Assembly (NCBI GenBank): GCA_002633005.1
Contig: NMRA01000372.1
Span: 313,627 to 377,626 of the forward strand
Length of the DNA stretch: 64,000 bases
From: Phoronis australis
Lineage: Eukaryota > Phoronida > Phoronidae
Direction of reading: 5' to 3'
Part shown: positions 1-13,500 of the stretch, piece after piece
Layout: each line of letters begins with the position of its first letter
Position numbering within the stretch: position 1 is the stretch's first letter
The notes under the pieces: model-generated
Databases searched by the model: none
The model's input: only the letters and a program-made list of their open reading frames with translations
Told to the model about the DNA's origin: nothing
Made by a program: the position numbers and the translations under genes

Positions 1-1383
1 AGAAAACGGAAAAAAATTAAATTGCCGCTAGGAGGCAAAGTGTTCGTCCGATCCGTCTGAAAGTCGTCGTCTTCCGTTTTCAACTTCATATCAACACACT
101 TGCTAAATTTAATTATAATCCTGTTGAGGGTTTAGGAGATACTGTACATGTACATCCATGGGCGTAAAAAACTGCCACTAGGAGGCGCCAGAGTAGTCGA
201 AGTCGTCGAAAAATTACCGTCAGCCGTTTTCTTCACAGTATGAATAGATATGCCAATTTTCACAATCATCCTTACAGTGGTTTGGTAGATAGATGGGCGG
301 ACGCCATAAGACAAACTCGAAAATAGTAAAAATGACCAATGGAAGGCGCAAAGACCTTGAATCCATTTGAAAACGAGCTTTGATTTTGTAACAATCTGCC
401 TCTAATTATATCACGTCACCTTACTTTTTAGGAAAATTTAGCAAAAGTGAAAGGTACACACTTAGCAAAACAATAAGACAAATAGCATGATCAAATTTCG
501 AGATAAATGTTCAAGATAAAATCTCAAAAACCTGCTGCACTTTTCTGAACAAGTGGTCTCGTTTTCGCTTTATGCAACTTTTTTCCTAAAAACTATAAAA
601 GTCCTATTTCTGATAGCCCTCGTGCAAAAGTGCAGTATTTTGAAACCAGTTTCCGGCATTTTGAGAACAGTGTATCAAGCATAGAACATGTATTTGGAAG
701 TCTCATGAAGTTGAATGTCTAGAAGACTACTTTTAAGGGGGGGGGGGGGGATTNNNNNNNNNNNNNGCGAGCTTCACAAGAGCAAATTTCGAAGTCAAAC
801 GGATTGAACTCAAGGCTGCACTGTGTATTATCAATAACAAACTGAGAAATATGCGTAGAGTTCTGTACTTGGCAAATACAAATAGAAACAGAGGTTACGG
901 CAACATTAGCAGTTACTTAGCGCGCTCTATAGGCCTACCTATAAATAGCCGTTTGGTACTATTCCAAGTTTTATAAACCTGAAGATGTTCTATAAAATTA
1001 GGAAACTGGAGAGTTCAAGGGACGTCATCGCCTTCAGGATCGAAAAATGACTTTTGGGGGCTTATTGATGGGTGAGATAATCTTCTTAAAGTCATTAGCT
1101 TGGGCCAGAGCTAAAAAACAATAAAACCCGTTGTGGTTTAGTATTTTATTACTGGTCACCAATTCTCGTTGTTGTCTAGATCTGCCATGCACTAACACCA
1201 AGTCTGGTGTCCTAATAACATTCAAAACATTTAACGGCAGGACATTCGGCTGCTACTACGCAGCTAGTCCGTTCGATTCCGCACAACTGCTCAGCTTGTG
1301 AAGGCCAGATAATGACTATTAACGACTTCAAGCATACAGCTGTCGCGTTCAGTCTCAAATATTTTGGACAAAATCAGTCCTAC
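1..1383. other. Downstream flank or final introns of the large gene; repeat fragments and a gap
   Basis: No confident exon found. Bases 355-700 are a copy of an A-rich dispersed repeat also seen near 25.6-26.0 kb and 40.8-41.3 kb. A run of G at about 737-750 runs into a 13-base N gap (754-766). A weak discoidin-like reading near 1130-1211 is treated under findings. Confidence 0.5.
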
Positions 1384-1547
1384 CTCAATGTACTCATCAT
1401 CAAAGCCACGATCAAAGAGCCTAAACGGATTTGTAGACATGTATCGAACATCTGTAGCGAAAGTTTGTGACAACTTGGATTTGGGTGAAGACACGTCAAT
1501 CTGACAGTCAAGCAGTCGATCTCTGACGCCTATGTAGTCTTCCTGAG
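1384..1547 (-). CDS. Exon 20: start of F5/8 type C (discoidin) domain
   Basis: Acceptor gctttacag, donor GAG|gtagga, 164 nt, phase 1 in and phase 0 out. The product reads EDYIGVRDRLLDCQIDVSS, then a variable stretch, then DDEYIE. This fits the opening of a discoidin domain (G...L.DCQI.ASS ... EYIQVDLG), a ligand- or lipid-binding fold common at the end of extracellular adhesion proteins. The remaining two thirds were not found with confidence. Confidence 0.65.
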
Positions 1548-4500
1548 CTGTAAAGCAAGGTACAAGTAAGTTGTCTTGATTGCCTGCGACAACATTCTGG
1601 TGTGAAATAATGCTTTCTCGCTGGCGTATTCAGTGCTCGTTCAAACATATGTCGGCGTGCTCTTGTTTTTGTTCAATTGAAGTTCGTTACAATCAATCTG
1701 AGCAAAGGTCATTTGAGCCCTATTTTTATACTCAAGTGGCAGGAATGAATATTTTTTGACTGAAACCGTAGGTTTATTCAGCCTGGGTATTATTTGCCTC
1801 ATTTCGCATCAAAATTTATCGATGTGTGAAGCTACTAGAATAGTTTTGTCGACTTCGCGCTCGTCCCGTTGCGAGGTCACGGGTAAAGCTCACGTCACCC
1901 TTTGGCCACCGTTGACGATAAGTAAAAAGTTCCTTCAAGTTTTGTACCTATCAATTACTCGAGCACTTCGAAAATTAGGAGGTGTTGCACGCGATGAATT
2001 GATCCAAGGCTCGCCACTTTCTGAGAGTCTGCGTTTGCGCCTCCTGTTGACACACGTGAAAGCTTGCATGAACGCACGTCAACTTTCTTGACAGTCTTTG
2101 GTGCATGAAGCAGCACTTGGCAACCAGTGACACGCGATCAGATTAAAATTAATAATGTAACAAAATTCCAGTTATGAAAGGTATCAGTTAAAACATCGGT
2201 ATCAGTTCCTGGTGCAGAAGTAAAATAAAGATGGTTTATTATTTTGACAAAGCGATTACTACATGTATGTATGACATTGGTATATTTCTGTTATGTTACT
2301 TTTTTGCAGAACAAGAATTTTCCAATACGTGCCTGCAATCCACAGATCGAAAGCAATGTCGTAAAAATCGGTGGCCGTGCAAGAATCCCATGTAGTAGGC
2401 TCAGTAAACTCCATCGCGGTCACGTTGCTGCGCTTGACGGTGCAGTAACTGACGTCGACTGGAATCGTGATCGGTTTGTACTCGTTTTCTCCATCAACCA
2501 TTCGCTGTTCGTCAACGATCACTTTGAATGTCAAGGTCACGTTGTCAGAGAAATAGAAGGGACCTGTCCACTAAATAAATCGAAATATCCACGTGACTCG
2601 TGTAAAACGAGATCATTTTAGTTGAAATTATGTACAGTATGGATCAACATCATTTTGCTGTCTGGACGTTAAGGGTGCACTGAAAGTCAACCTCAGCACG
2701 CATGTGATGAGTTGCGGACGACATGTGTGCGCAGTGTTCCATTTATCTTATACTATATTCAAAGCAAATGCAGTAGCCACAAGAATCATGTATGTCTATT
2801 GACATCCCACTAGCGGCATGTACATTACGACAAGACTTAATTCTCCTTCGTTTCAGAAGCCTAAGCTGTAATTTAGTCCTGTACCAACATTGCTGTATGG
2901 CTAAGTTTTTAAGGCATCAATATTTATAAGATATAGCCTCACCTGAAATTTCACACCGAATCCAGTTTCTCGGATGATCACTTTGGGCGACGTATTTATG
3001 CCTGTGACGCTCAAAGTACTGTTCAAATATTTGATAAAAATAGGCTTGCGGAAGTACACGTTCATGTTATGGGCATGCGCACTCGACGTATTGGCGTGTT
3101 TAACACGTATCTGAACGTCCATCTCCACGCTGTAAAAGCAACATCGAATCTACTGAAATTGCGTAGAAAGCAGCATGTAAGGTACATACATGTATACCGA
3201 AGCTTTGTTTTATTGTTTCGATCACGAATTGTCTGCATCAGTCACAGATATGGGATCAGAGAACGATAAAACATACAGTATGCCGAAAGCCTACGGTGTA
3301 CACACATGCAGGGGTCAAAAGCATGTAGCCAACTCTCCAATTTGGCTCAGCTCTCTCACTCGAATATCGTTTTCAAATGTACTGAACCCTGACACCTATT
3401 GCAAGCGCCCAAACAAAAGAATAAAGTGAAAATACTGCCGTGCTTGCATTATTGATACACTGTACACGATTAATTGACAATGGTTGTATATTCTTGGAAT
3501 GGTTATGAAATTATGCATGTATTGATGTCACGGTTTTGGCAACGTGTGACGATGGGACATGAATATGACATAAATTTGTCATTTACATTCAATACCTGCT
3601 TGGATCGACTCATTACGCAGCGAAGTCCAGATTGCTGATTTCCATAAGTTTTCGTTGCTTATAATACAGCAGCAGCTGAAGTCAGTATAGTTTTGACGTC
3701 CGTAAACCCAGTTACAGTGATCGGATTTTTATGATTCGAACACCGATTTTGGTTACTTTTTATGTTCTACGCATTTCTGAAGTTTTTCAAACACACAATA
3801 TTATACTTTGATGGAAAGGGTTGTTAATCACATTTTGAGACCCTACTGGCAACGCTCACTTAATTCTATTCGTGCTTGGGAACACAGGCTGAATGATTAT
3901 CGCTGACCGAAAGAAGTCCAAACGCCTCGGGATTAGCGTTGACGATAACTGCAGGGGTATATGGACCTCGCAGTCAGTATAAATGACATACATAGCACGT
4001 GTTGTAGTTGCTGCTTACCCTGCACGTATTTCCATTCCCGTTAAGTTGCCAAAAGTGCCATTCACTTCGACTTCAAGGAGTGGTCTCTCGTCCCCAATTG
4101 GTTGTATTTCGATTGGCAAGTATTCGACATTCTTGTAGTTTGAGCCAGAAAGTGACACACTCCACGTTCTTTGTGTTGGCGTCAAGTGATAATAACTATC
4201 CGCCAGTCGTATGGTAGCGACGAGTTTAAGTATATTGTTTTCCGGTTTGTCTATGCCATAGCAGTATTTTGTTGACGTTCCTGGAAACAGCAAGATAATG
4301 ATAGATTCATATTAAAAGAAATAGTATCAAAATTAATATCGAGATGGAATACATCTAGGCCATTAGAAAGAGGGCGGGAACGTCTGGCTCATCACACTCT
4401 CAATGCTCATTATACTTTAAAATAGCTTTAGAAAGAATTTTGTTGACGCAAGAATCTCTTTAAGGAAGCCAGTGTGATCACGTGCTTCATGTACATGTAT

Positions 4501-7500
4501 AAAACATTGCGATATCGCTCGAAGTCTTGCGAGTTATTGCGTTTGAAATCACGATATTTTCCCCTCTGTATGGAACGCACGCCCAATGTACGGTTTCAAA
4601 ACCTCTCCACAATTAGTGATTGAAAGTGAAACATTTTGAAACACGTTTACTAACCTCCTGTTTGACAAACCGGTCGCGCTTTAGAGCTTTAGAAGACCTT
4701 GTGCTAGAAAAGGTGTATTTTTGTCCTATTTCCCTTGTCATCCTGCGGCGCTATTCTGTTATTGCTGGGCACAAGAAGTCCCCTGTGCTTTGCAATAGCT
4801 AGACCTCATGCTGGCGCGCGTACCGCACTGTAGACGCGAGAACCTCGCGAAAACGCAAGAACACACAAACCTTCACCGGATGTCACCAGGTATTACAAGA
4901 TAAATTAGCGATCATACTAGCTTTCGTCGCAAAATTCTTGACGTCTCCGGAGCTTGGCCGTGTCAAGCAAACTGCCACAGGCGCTATGCGAGAGCTACCA
5001 CAAGATGACAATTTGTTTCACGAGGGCATTCACTCCACTGCTTATCTTTCAGGCAATTTCTTTACACTATATTTTCATGCACTACTGTGATATACATGTA
5101 AGACAATTGTTTCTGAATTACTTAGTATTGTAGTCAGGTTTGTTGTTTAATTTTGTCGGAATTTTTGGGGAAGTAAAAACTATACATTTTTGAAACCTCA
5201 TGAAATGACAAATCAGAAAATAATTCATTCCATTTTTTTTGGCATCCATCTTGGCGGTCATCTTGGATTTTCAAAAATGGCGCCGGTAAAATGGAGTTTG
5301 CCCAATATCTCCACTTTTGGGTAACTTAGAATTTTGGTTCTTATGGCTACACCTGCATTTCTCAGGTCAAGGAATTGGAAAAATTAATTTTTGCGCCATC
5401 TTGGCGACAATCTTGGATTTTTAAAAATGGCGCCCGTAAAATACATTTTCCTCAGTATCTTTGCTCTTGTTCACTTAGAAAGTTAGTTTTAATGGCTACA
5501 CCCACATTTATGTGGTCAAGAAATCTGAAAATGCTACTTATTAAATGGAAAATATAATCAAAACCCCATTTATTAGCAGCCACATTTTATAAATGCATTC
5601 TTCATGTAATCCGACAAATGACCACTATCTTACTTTCTTGTATATTTTGTTCGGAGCTTGTTTCCTTCAAGACACTTAAAACTAAACCAGTTCCTAAACA
5701 ACTTATTTACGTTTGAAGAACATGAAAGTATGTAGTTTCAATAGTCTTTCAAAACTTTGAAATCAGTTTTTAGATCATTACTATAGCCATCACTGTCACC
5801 AGGAATCACATCATTATCACCATTCTGATATTCTGCACTATACTGACATAGATCTGTGTAAGATAGGTCCTTTGATCGGCAAGAGCATCTTTGGGAAGAG
5901 GAAATGTTTTTGCACTGGCATCTAACCATCTCAATGATAGCCTCTGGCACCGGAAGTTCCTCAGTTGTGAGTGTTTCAGCTGGTCATTTTTGTCCTTGTA
6001 AATTCATTCTGCAATGGATCAAGGAACTCCTGTCGAGCAATGACTGCCTGGCCCCACACCCTCAGCACATGCTGTTTCAAAGCACCAATGGTTGGTGGAC
6101 GTTTGTCGCTGTCAGCCATATGTTTACAGAAGAGGTACCATCTCAGCTCTAAGATGCTATTTGTGTCTATACCCTGTGGTGAGTATGCACATGTAAAAGG
6201 GGCCGATGTGAAAAGAGGTTCACCTGTTACTTCATAAGCAGTACAAAAAAGTCTGCTGTGCATTGATATCATCGGTGTTTGCCTTCAAAATATATATCAT
6301 GGACGGCGCACCGTAGGGGGCTGGGGGGCTATGGCCCTCCCACTTTTTTAGTGGTACGCCTCACATGGTCTATAGACGATGAACCAAGGGGGACTTAGGG
6401 GGCTTTAGCCCCCACTTTTTTCAATGCTGCGCCGCCCATGCATATTCAACCTACAGAATGGACCAGTGTTGTCTATCCATGTAAAAGCATGGAAAGTAGG
6501 AAGAGCCTTTGCCCGGACAGCACCTAATATTGTCCATATTGGATTCACGTTCACAATCCCAGATGCCTTGGGGACTGAAGTATTTCTGAGAAGCCTGTCA
6601 TAATAGGCAATGACGAGTACCAGTAAATCTATGTCAGGTGAAAAGAAACATCAGCTGAGAATCAGGGACCTTTTGATGTGATGCCAGAACTGCATGATGT
6701 ACAGGGTATTAGCAATACATCTGCTTTTCGTGATAGTTTTCTTCTAAGCGTCGGTTGCTCTTTGTGCACCCTGAAGCTTAAGTAATGGCTATCTTGGCAG
6801 AATTATTATATTCAAGTGTCTTTGCAGACAGATATTTAGTAAGTTGAGCCTTTTTTGGTCATGGGAGAGGAAACGGCTCATTGGGATGATCTTTATGTAA
6901 GTCTCATCTCTTATCTGGTGCAGACTGTACTTGACCCTTTCTCTGCTTCCTTTTAGCTCTTGTGGCTTGTTTCAAAGAGTTGTCTTTGTGGGTGTCAAAA
7001 ACCAGAATGATAGTGTCATAATCTCTAGTTAAGAAAAAGCACTTCCATGCTATCCACGCGTGCAGTTTGGTGGCTTGGGTGAACACACTCATTGGATGCT
7101 TTTTACATGTTTTCTGGGTCTAAAACCTCTCTTGCAGCTTGAGGACTGTCCTGTTCTAAGAGGTCTGCTTCGGAAAGTTTTTGCGGAAGGTGGATTCGAT
7201 TCGATTTGTCTGTGCATGACAGCATTGCCCCACTGGCAGCAAAGATTCCTCTTGGTATTAGAGTGAATTCATAGTGGCTGATAGCATGTTTCTGGTCAAT
7301 TTGCCCAGCTGGCCACAACTCCTCATTGATCCTCAGCCTTGTTACTGCCAAGTTTATCTGCCATCCGACTTTCAAAGGCAAAATGCATTGCCGTTGAGTA
7401 GAGGAGAACTGGATTCCAAAGTGAACAGTGGAAATAATAACAAAATCTTCAAAAGATATGTCTCAAATACCTTTTTTAAAAAGATATAGATATACACTTT

Positions 7501-10500
7501 AAATATACATGAAGGTTAAACTGCGTTTCTGTGATTCCTTGAATTATCTGGGAGTTCGAATCTGCTATTAAATCTTTTAGATTATATGTATCATTTTAGA
7601 AATAGTGTTTTTCAATTCCTTACCCCACAAAATGTGGGTGCAGCCAATAAACTATCATTCTAAGTGACCCAAGATCTGAGCAAAATGTATTTTACGGGCG
7701 CTATTTGTAAAATTTCAAGATGGCCACCAAGATGGCCGCCAATAAGATTAAAATTTCCAATTCATTGACTTCAGAACTGCAGGTGTAGCCATAAAAACTA
7801 ACATTCTCAGTGACCTAAGGTCGGATATATTGGACAAACTCCATTTCATCGGCGCCATTTTTGAAAATCTAAGATGGCCGCCAAGATGGCCACCGAAAAA
7901 ATGGAATCAATTATTTTCTAATTTGTCATTCCATGAGGTTTCCAAAAATCTATAGTTTCCACTTTCCCTAAACAATTCCAACGAATGTCAAAATTTAGAC
8001 ATAGTGAACCTGACTATGTGTACAGTTACAGTGGGGACCACAATTAAGAACAAGGCCAACTTCATCAGGTTAAGCGGCGTTAAATCGTGCTTCGTTCCGC
8101 TAAGAAAACAAGTTTTGATTTAGGCCACTTACTGTTGTGAAATTGATCTGAAATTGTTCATTAGTCACAATAGTCGCTTCTGGCTTGGACTTGAAGGAAC
8201 TGGCTTTTGAAATTTTAGGTCAAATGGCAGCCTTATTTAACATTTTGTAAGCATGGTCAGAAGAAATGATGAATGTTAGCAGTTCTTCATGAGTCCAGAA
8301 ATCACTTTCAAACCGAGTAGGGACACATTGAAACCAATTTATAACGGTAAGTGGTCTAAATTAAAAGTGTTTGTTGATTGAAAGCACGAATTTATAGCCA
8401 CTTGAGTTGAATCATCACGTGAGTGGAGTTCACGCCAATTCAAATCAAGTATTCACCGGAAAGTTGCAAGATGCGCATTCTCATACCCGCATTCGTGTTC
8501 AATTTTAGAATACTCACCAAGATTGGCAACTAGCCCGAGGCCAACAGTTCTTGACACTACCGGCGTCTGGCCGTTGAATTTGGAGTCCTGCTCATAGGCA
8601 AACTCCGTGTCGGCAGCGACATTCAAACCCACACTCACAATCTCAATCGCCTCCACGTGGCACAGCATGTCATTGGCGTGCGGGGATGTGCAGTTCAATT
8701 CAAGACTAAGATTGTCCGTGCCCTTGCCTACTGTGACATCTAGGATGAATTGCAGTGTGTCGCCCACGCGAGCGCTTGTGGTGTTTGTGCTGTTAGCTTT
8801 GGATAATGTGGCCGGCTCAGCTGTCTGTCGGATAAAGAAGCAACGGGGTTTGAAGAGGCATTTCCTTCNCGGATTCACCGCTTCATGGATGATAACAAGA
8901 AGCATGAACACGAAGTGCACAGATGTGAGTCAAGGATGAAATTGAATAGTGGTGAGAGGGGAATTGACATTAATTTGGATTATTGCATAGGTGCTCCCCC
9001 CCAAAAAAATGAAGCAGCAACAGCGTGAAGCGAGAGGAAATATTGAGTTCAGTAACAAGGACCAGTAGCGGATGACGGGGTTTCAGACCCCAGAATGCGA
9101 CTGAATGGTGTTTCCGTCCACCCCATTTTAGTCCACCGATAGATTTTCCGAACAGGATGTCCACATTCCCGGCCTCCGCAACTTTCGGGCCGCCTGTGCA
9201 CATATAATCGCGCTTTGCCCAATTCCCCGAGGCAACATGTTGCTCCCCCTTATGGTATCCTAGATCCGCCATTGTGTTGTACTGTACACCTGTCCGCCTT
9301 GAACTTACAGTTAACGTTAAGGTTGAGATGTCCACGTTGTATGTTACAACCCCGATGACTTGCCCGTTTATAGTCAGGCCTCCACAGGTAGAAATTGTGT
9401 CGCCAACTGTAGCATTTTCTGACGTCATTATAACTGCTTCAACTGTAACCTGCAAAATATTGATACAGGTTGATCAAGCACCGATTTTTGTGACATGACT
9501 TTTTGCGGATCTTAAAGGAGTACTAGGGGTCCTGCTTTTTGCGACCCTGCCTTTTCCCATCGCTTGAACTCTTTAATTTTGCCCAGTTTCCCAAATTCTT
9601 TAATTTCCACAAGGTTTCCATTTTAAAATGTGAGAAATGTCAACAACGTATCATTCAACTTATAACAAATCCCTTTTAACACAGAAAACTACAGTATCTA
9701 GCTTTCCGCAGTCAGAACCGGTCTGGCTTCTCTTGACTGACTTTGCCGGAGTCGTTGGATCAAAAGGCTGAGACATCTGATTGATCTGTAAGACGGAAGT
9801 CGTCATGGAGAACCAATCAGATGGCTTAACCGGCGAAAGCAATCGATTGCAGACACTGACAATGTTTAGAATGAGCGTCCACTTATATTGTTTGTAGACT
9901 GAAAATGCTAAACCTAAGTATGTACCTTTTACGGACTGTGGATTTGTATCCAAGTGACAGCTACTTCCACTCAATTCATTTAAATATCGAATTTATACGT
10001 CATTCCTAAGCAAGATCATGTTATTCACAATGTATTTTAATTGATCACTTTTCAGTAAACTTTTCGTCAATTATATTCACGGTGTAGGCAGACATCCAAT
10101 TTATATAGAGCAAGTATATCACCTTATTGTCAGCATGACGTATTTCTGAACTGTTAGTCACAGCTGGCGTCTTTATGTTGCCCACGTAACCAAGATTCAG
10201 GACGCCCTTGTTGAAAGACGAAGACCCCGACACTGTGTCTTCCAAGGTACGATTTAGTACGGTGTCATTGACGCATGGTACGTTGTTTCCCGCGCACAGA
10301 ACTCTTAGAGAGACGATTTTCAATTTCCCTGCATCCGTCGAGTTGCAAGGAGCCAAGATCTCCAACGTGTACTCGTAAGCAGTGGACGGGGGAATGTATA
10401 TGTCAACAGTCAAGACCTTTGGCTGTCCTTTAGGTAGGGATCCATCCATTGACATGTCAACCAGAGGCAGGGCGTCCTGTGGAAAAAGAGCAATGATTGA

Positions 10501-13500
10501 CTTCTTTCAAACGTACTGTTGTTGTATGTACATTTGTGCATACTTGATTTTTTCCGCACCTACAGGAAACTACTGATGAATTTGCGCACTGACGGAAAAC
10601 TACTTGTGTTATTGCACTGTCAAAAAGTGGACTAGCTTTTGAAACTGTTATGAACCCGTGTTATGTCAAAAATTAAATCATTCAAAGTTGCAAAACTAGT
10701 ATCAATTGGAATTTGTTGATGACTCAAATAAAAAGTGACTGGGACTTCGGCGCAAGGACTGACAGGTTGTTAGCGGGTAATATTGGGGACCAACAGGTTC
10801 TACACGTTGGCTTATACCAGGTGAGTCCTAAAAACACCCAGCATGTCTTCATTCACTAACGACCTGCCAGTCCTTCCAAAGCCAAGAACTTACTTTCTAA
10901 GATAGTAAAGTACACAGTGAGAATGGTTGTACAATGGTACGCCGTCGAAGTCAAAAGTAAGCTTTTATCAAGTGGAAGGTGGGTCAATGGCATCTTAGTT
11001 GACTACAATGGTGTCTGGGAATGCAGAGCTACAATTTTCCAAGACCCATGTATGGTCTCAGCCGTTATGCCTTTTTATACTATTATGTCCATTTTGACCT
11101 ATAGTACATGTATGTCCATTTGACCAAGCGTGTCCATTTTCACCTAATTTGTCCCTCATTTCAAGGATTCTGTACACGACGTGTGGAAGCAACTACCGCT
11201 ACAAATGCCAAATGATGTCGTGTGGATGTCGCAAGCTATGGTTTACCTTGCGAGATCCATGCGTGGTTATCGCCCATGGGGCACTAGTACTATTGTTTTC
11301 TATTACTGCGTTTTGTTGGCTCTCGGATGCAGGTCGCACGGATATCGTATCTTGGGCGCACATCAGCCGGTTACTGATAAATGATTATCATTATCTTTAT
11401 TATAAGAAAGAAAAACAAAGTGAACAATGGATACGACTATCTACCGGTATCTATGCGACGAGCTTGCGACCGAGTTACACTTATTCTGGAAAATCGCTGG
11501 TCCTTAACTTATTAGGACAAAAAAGAAAGTGAAATGACCAGCTTTCTCTGGGGAAAGCACATATCCTTCCGGGCAGATGGCCAATACCATCAGCGTACTA
11601 TACGCAAATTTCGTCTCAAAGATAAGATCAATGGTGACCCCGGGCTCTAGTGGCCTCCTTCAAAATACCTCTAGAACCTTTCGGATTGATAACGCTCTTT
11701 TCTTTCGCATGAAACCCATTGTCATTTTCGCTCTACTTACCACTGGAGCGGATGTCGTGTTTAAAGTCACAGAGTAGCTTTTGCTTGAGACCACGCCAGC
11801 GGCATCAACTGTCAGGGAGAAACTGGTAGCGCCGCTAGACGGCAGTATAGCGAAGATGAATTCGGCCGTAATGGTATTGTCTCTAGCCTCGCCAAGGTTG
11901 TTCGGACAGAAACCTGAAGCAACAAAGTGCTTCAAGCTTACCGGAAAATATCTACATGTGTGTACCTCGATACACGAGAGACTAACATCGGCCCACACTA
12001 ATGCAATACTTTGGCGAACCAAAGGAAATCAAATGATGAAAAAACGGCAACAATGTGGTGGTCAATGCATTTTGTGAAAAATATCTTCCAATCGTTTTCC
12101 AGTTCCTTTGAGCAGAAAGTTAAGCAACAAGTTGGAAGCCAAAATGAGTTCTCAAGAGAAGTAATGCGTTTAACTAAATACGTTAACAAGCGGGTGGCCT
12201 CTCAGTTTTGAAAATAACTACACTCTACAACTACACCCAATTCACAATAAATCGGCAACTTATGTCACTGAAGAACTGCTATTCAATTATTCCATTTTGT
12301 TTCGGTGTCAGAAAGCTGTTTCTCGACACATCATAGCAGCGTTTTCCAGTTCAGTGACTTTACCAGACGTAGGGGTGTACTGAGCTTGTGATAACATCTA
12401 GCTTCTTTGTTAACTTCCAAGCACAGTCTTTTGTCTGTTATGACAACAAGCAAGCCAATTATCTACCGGGCTTATTACAGACCATGTGAGAACACCATCA
12501 AACCCAGAGCGAATTCGTACATGTACATTCAGAAAGAATAGATTGTCGTAACTTCGGTTGCAGTTGGGCGATTTTGACAATTCAAAAACTAAACATGATC
12601 ATCATTTGACGAAGATTTCAGAAATGATATTGGTTTATGTTGAAATATGTTATAACTTAACTTTATTTTTAACAGCACAGCCCAGTCAGGGTAGATAGGA
12701 TCTTTACAGAGCAATTATCGAAAAAAAAGAGAACTGGCCCTCCAACCCTAAATGCAAGAATGGAGTTAATCAGTCGTGTAAGATATTGGCTACAGGGGTA
12801 AACTTCCTAACTTGTTGTTGGGCTATAGAATCGAACAAGTTGGGAACAACGGAAAACGCCGTAATGTTCCTTTCTCGTTCTCTTACCTATATTCGTCAAA
12901 CCATTAACTTTCAAGTCTGAAGCGCTCAATCTCTGCGAATCTCCGCTGTATTGCGTGACAGCGTTTGGAGATAAGCAAGCGATGTGGCTGCCTCGTTCTT
13001 TAATGTTGGTACGACACACCGCTAATGACGCAGAAGCCGATGAGAACTTCCAATTGCCCACAGAATTGAGAGGAATGAGCGAATCAGCACTAACAGCGAT
13101 CGGCTCTCCGTACCTGTACGTGTTGTTTGAGCTAACAATTGACGAAAAGCTTACAGTAGGCAGCGACACCTAGAGGAGCGAAACCAAAGTGCATTTAAAA
13201 TACTGCCTTAGGCAACAAAATTAACATTAGACCTATGGAAAGAAGAATTCTCCTCTGTAAAGTGTGTAGTATTACATTCTACTTAACAATATGAGTCCAC
13301 CAATATTTTGGTAACGTAAAATCGTATGTTTTCATGTACATCTAAATCAATAAGGGACAATATAACCGGCCGCATGTGTCCGAGCGGTCCGTATGCTTTA
13401 CAGAGAAGGGTTTCGGTTTCTCAGGCCCATAGCCAGACTGGTCCCCAAGGAGTAATTCAAACTCAATTCAAGACATTCACAAGTTTCTTCAAATATATGC

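Larger units (their letters stand above)
5131..8016 (-). mobile_element. DNA transposon-like element with ~430-bp long inverted termini
   Basis: The ends are inverted copies of each other, starting TAGTCAGGTT at 5131 and ending GACTA at 8016. The arms span about 5131-5560 and 7590-8016, and each carries the tandem CAAGATGGC / GCCATCTTGG blocks. The interior holds a decayed minus-strand gene (separate entry). The element sits in the intron between exons 16 and 17. Known families with this cysteine-rich companion protein occur in many invertebrate genomes; superfamily assignment is not possible from what I see. Confidence 0.75.

Noticed and set aside
8970-9455. 161-codon minus-strand ORF overlapping exon 15
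   Set aside because: Only the first 47 codons are exon 15. The rest reads through the donor into a GGCGGATC-ended repeat.
13368-13432. Functional tRNA gene
   Set aside because: No cloverleaf pairing, weak B box; kept only as a low-confidence SINE relic.
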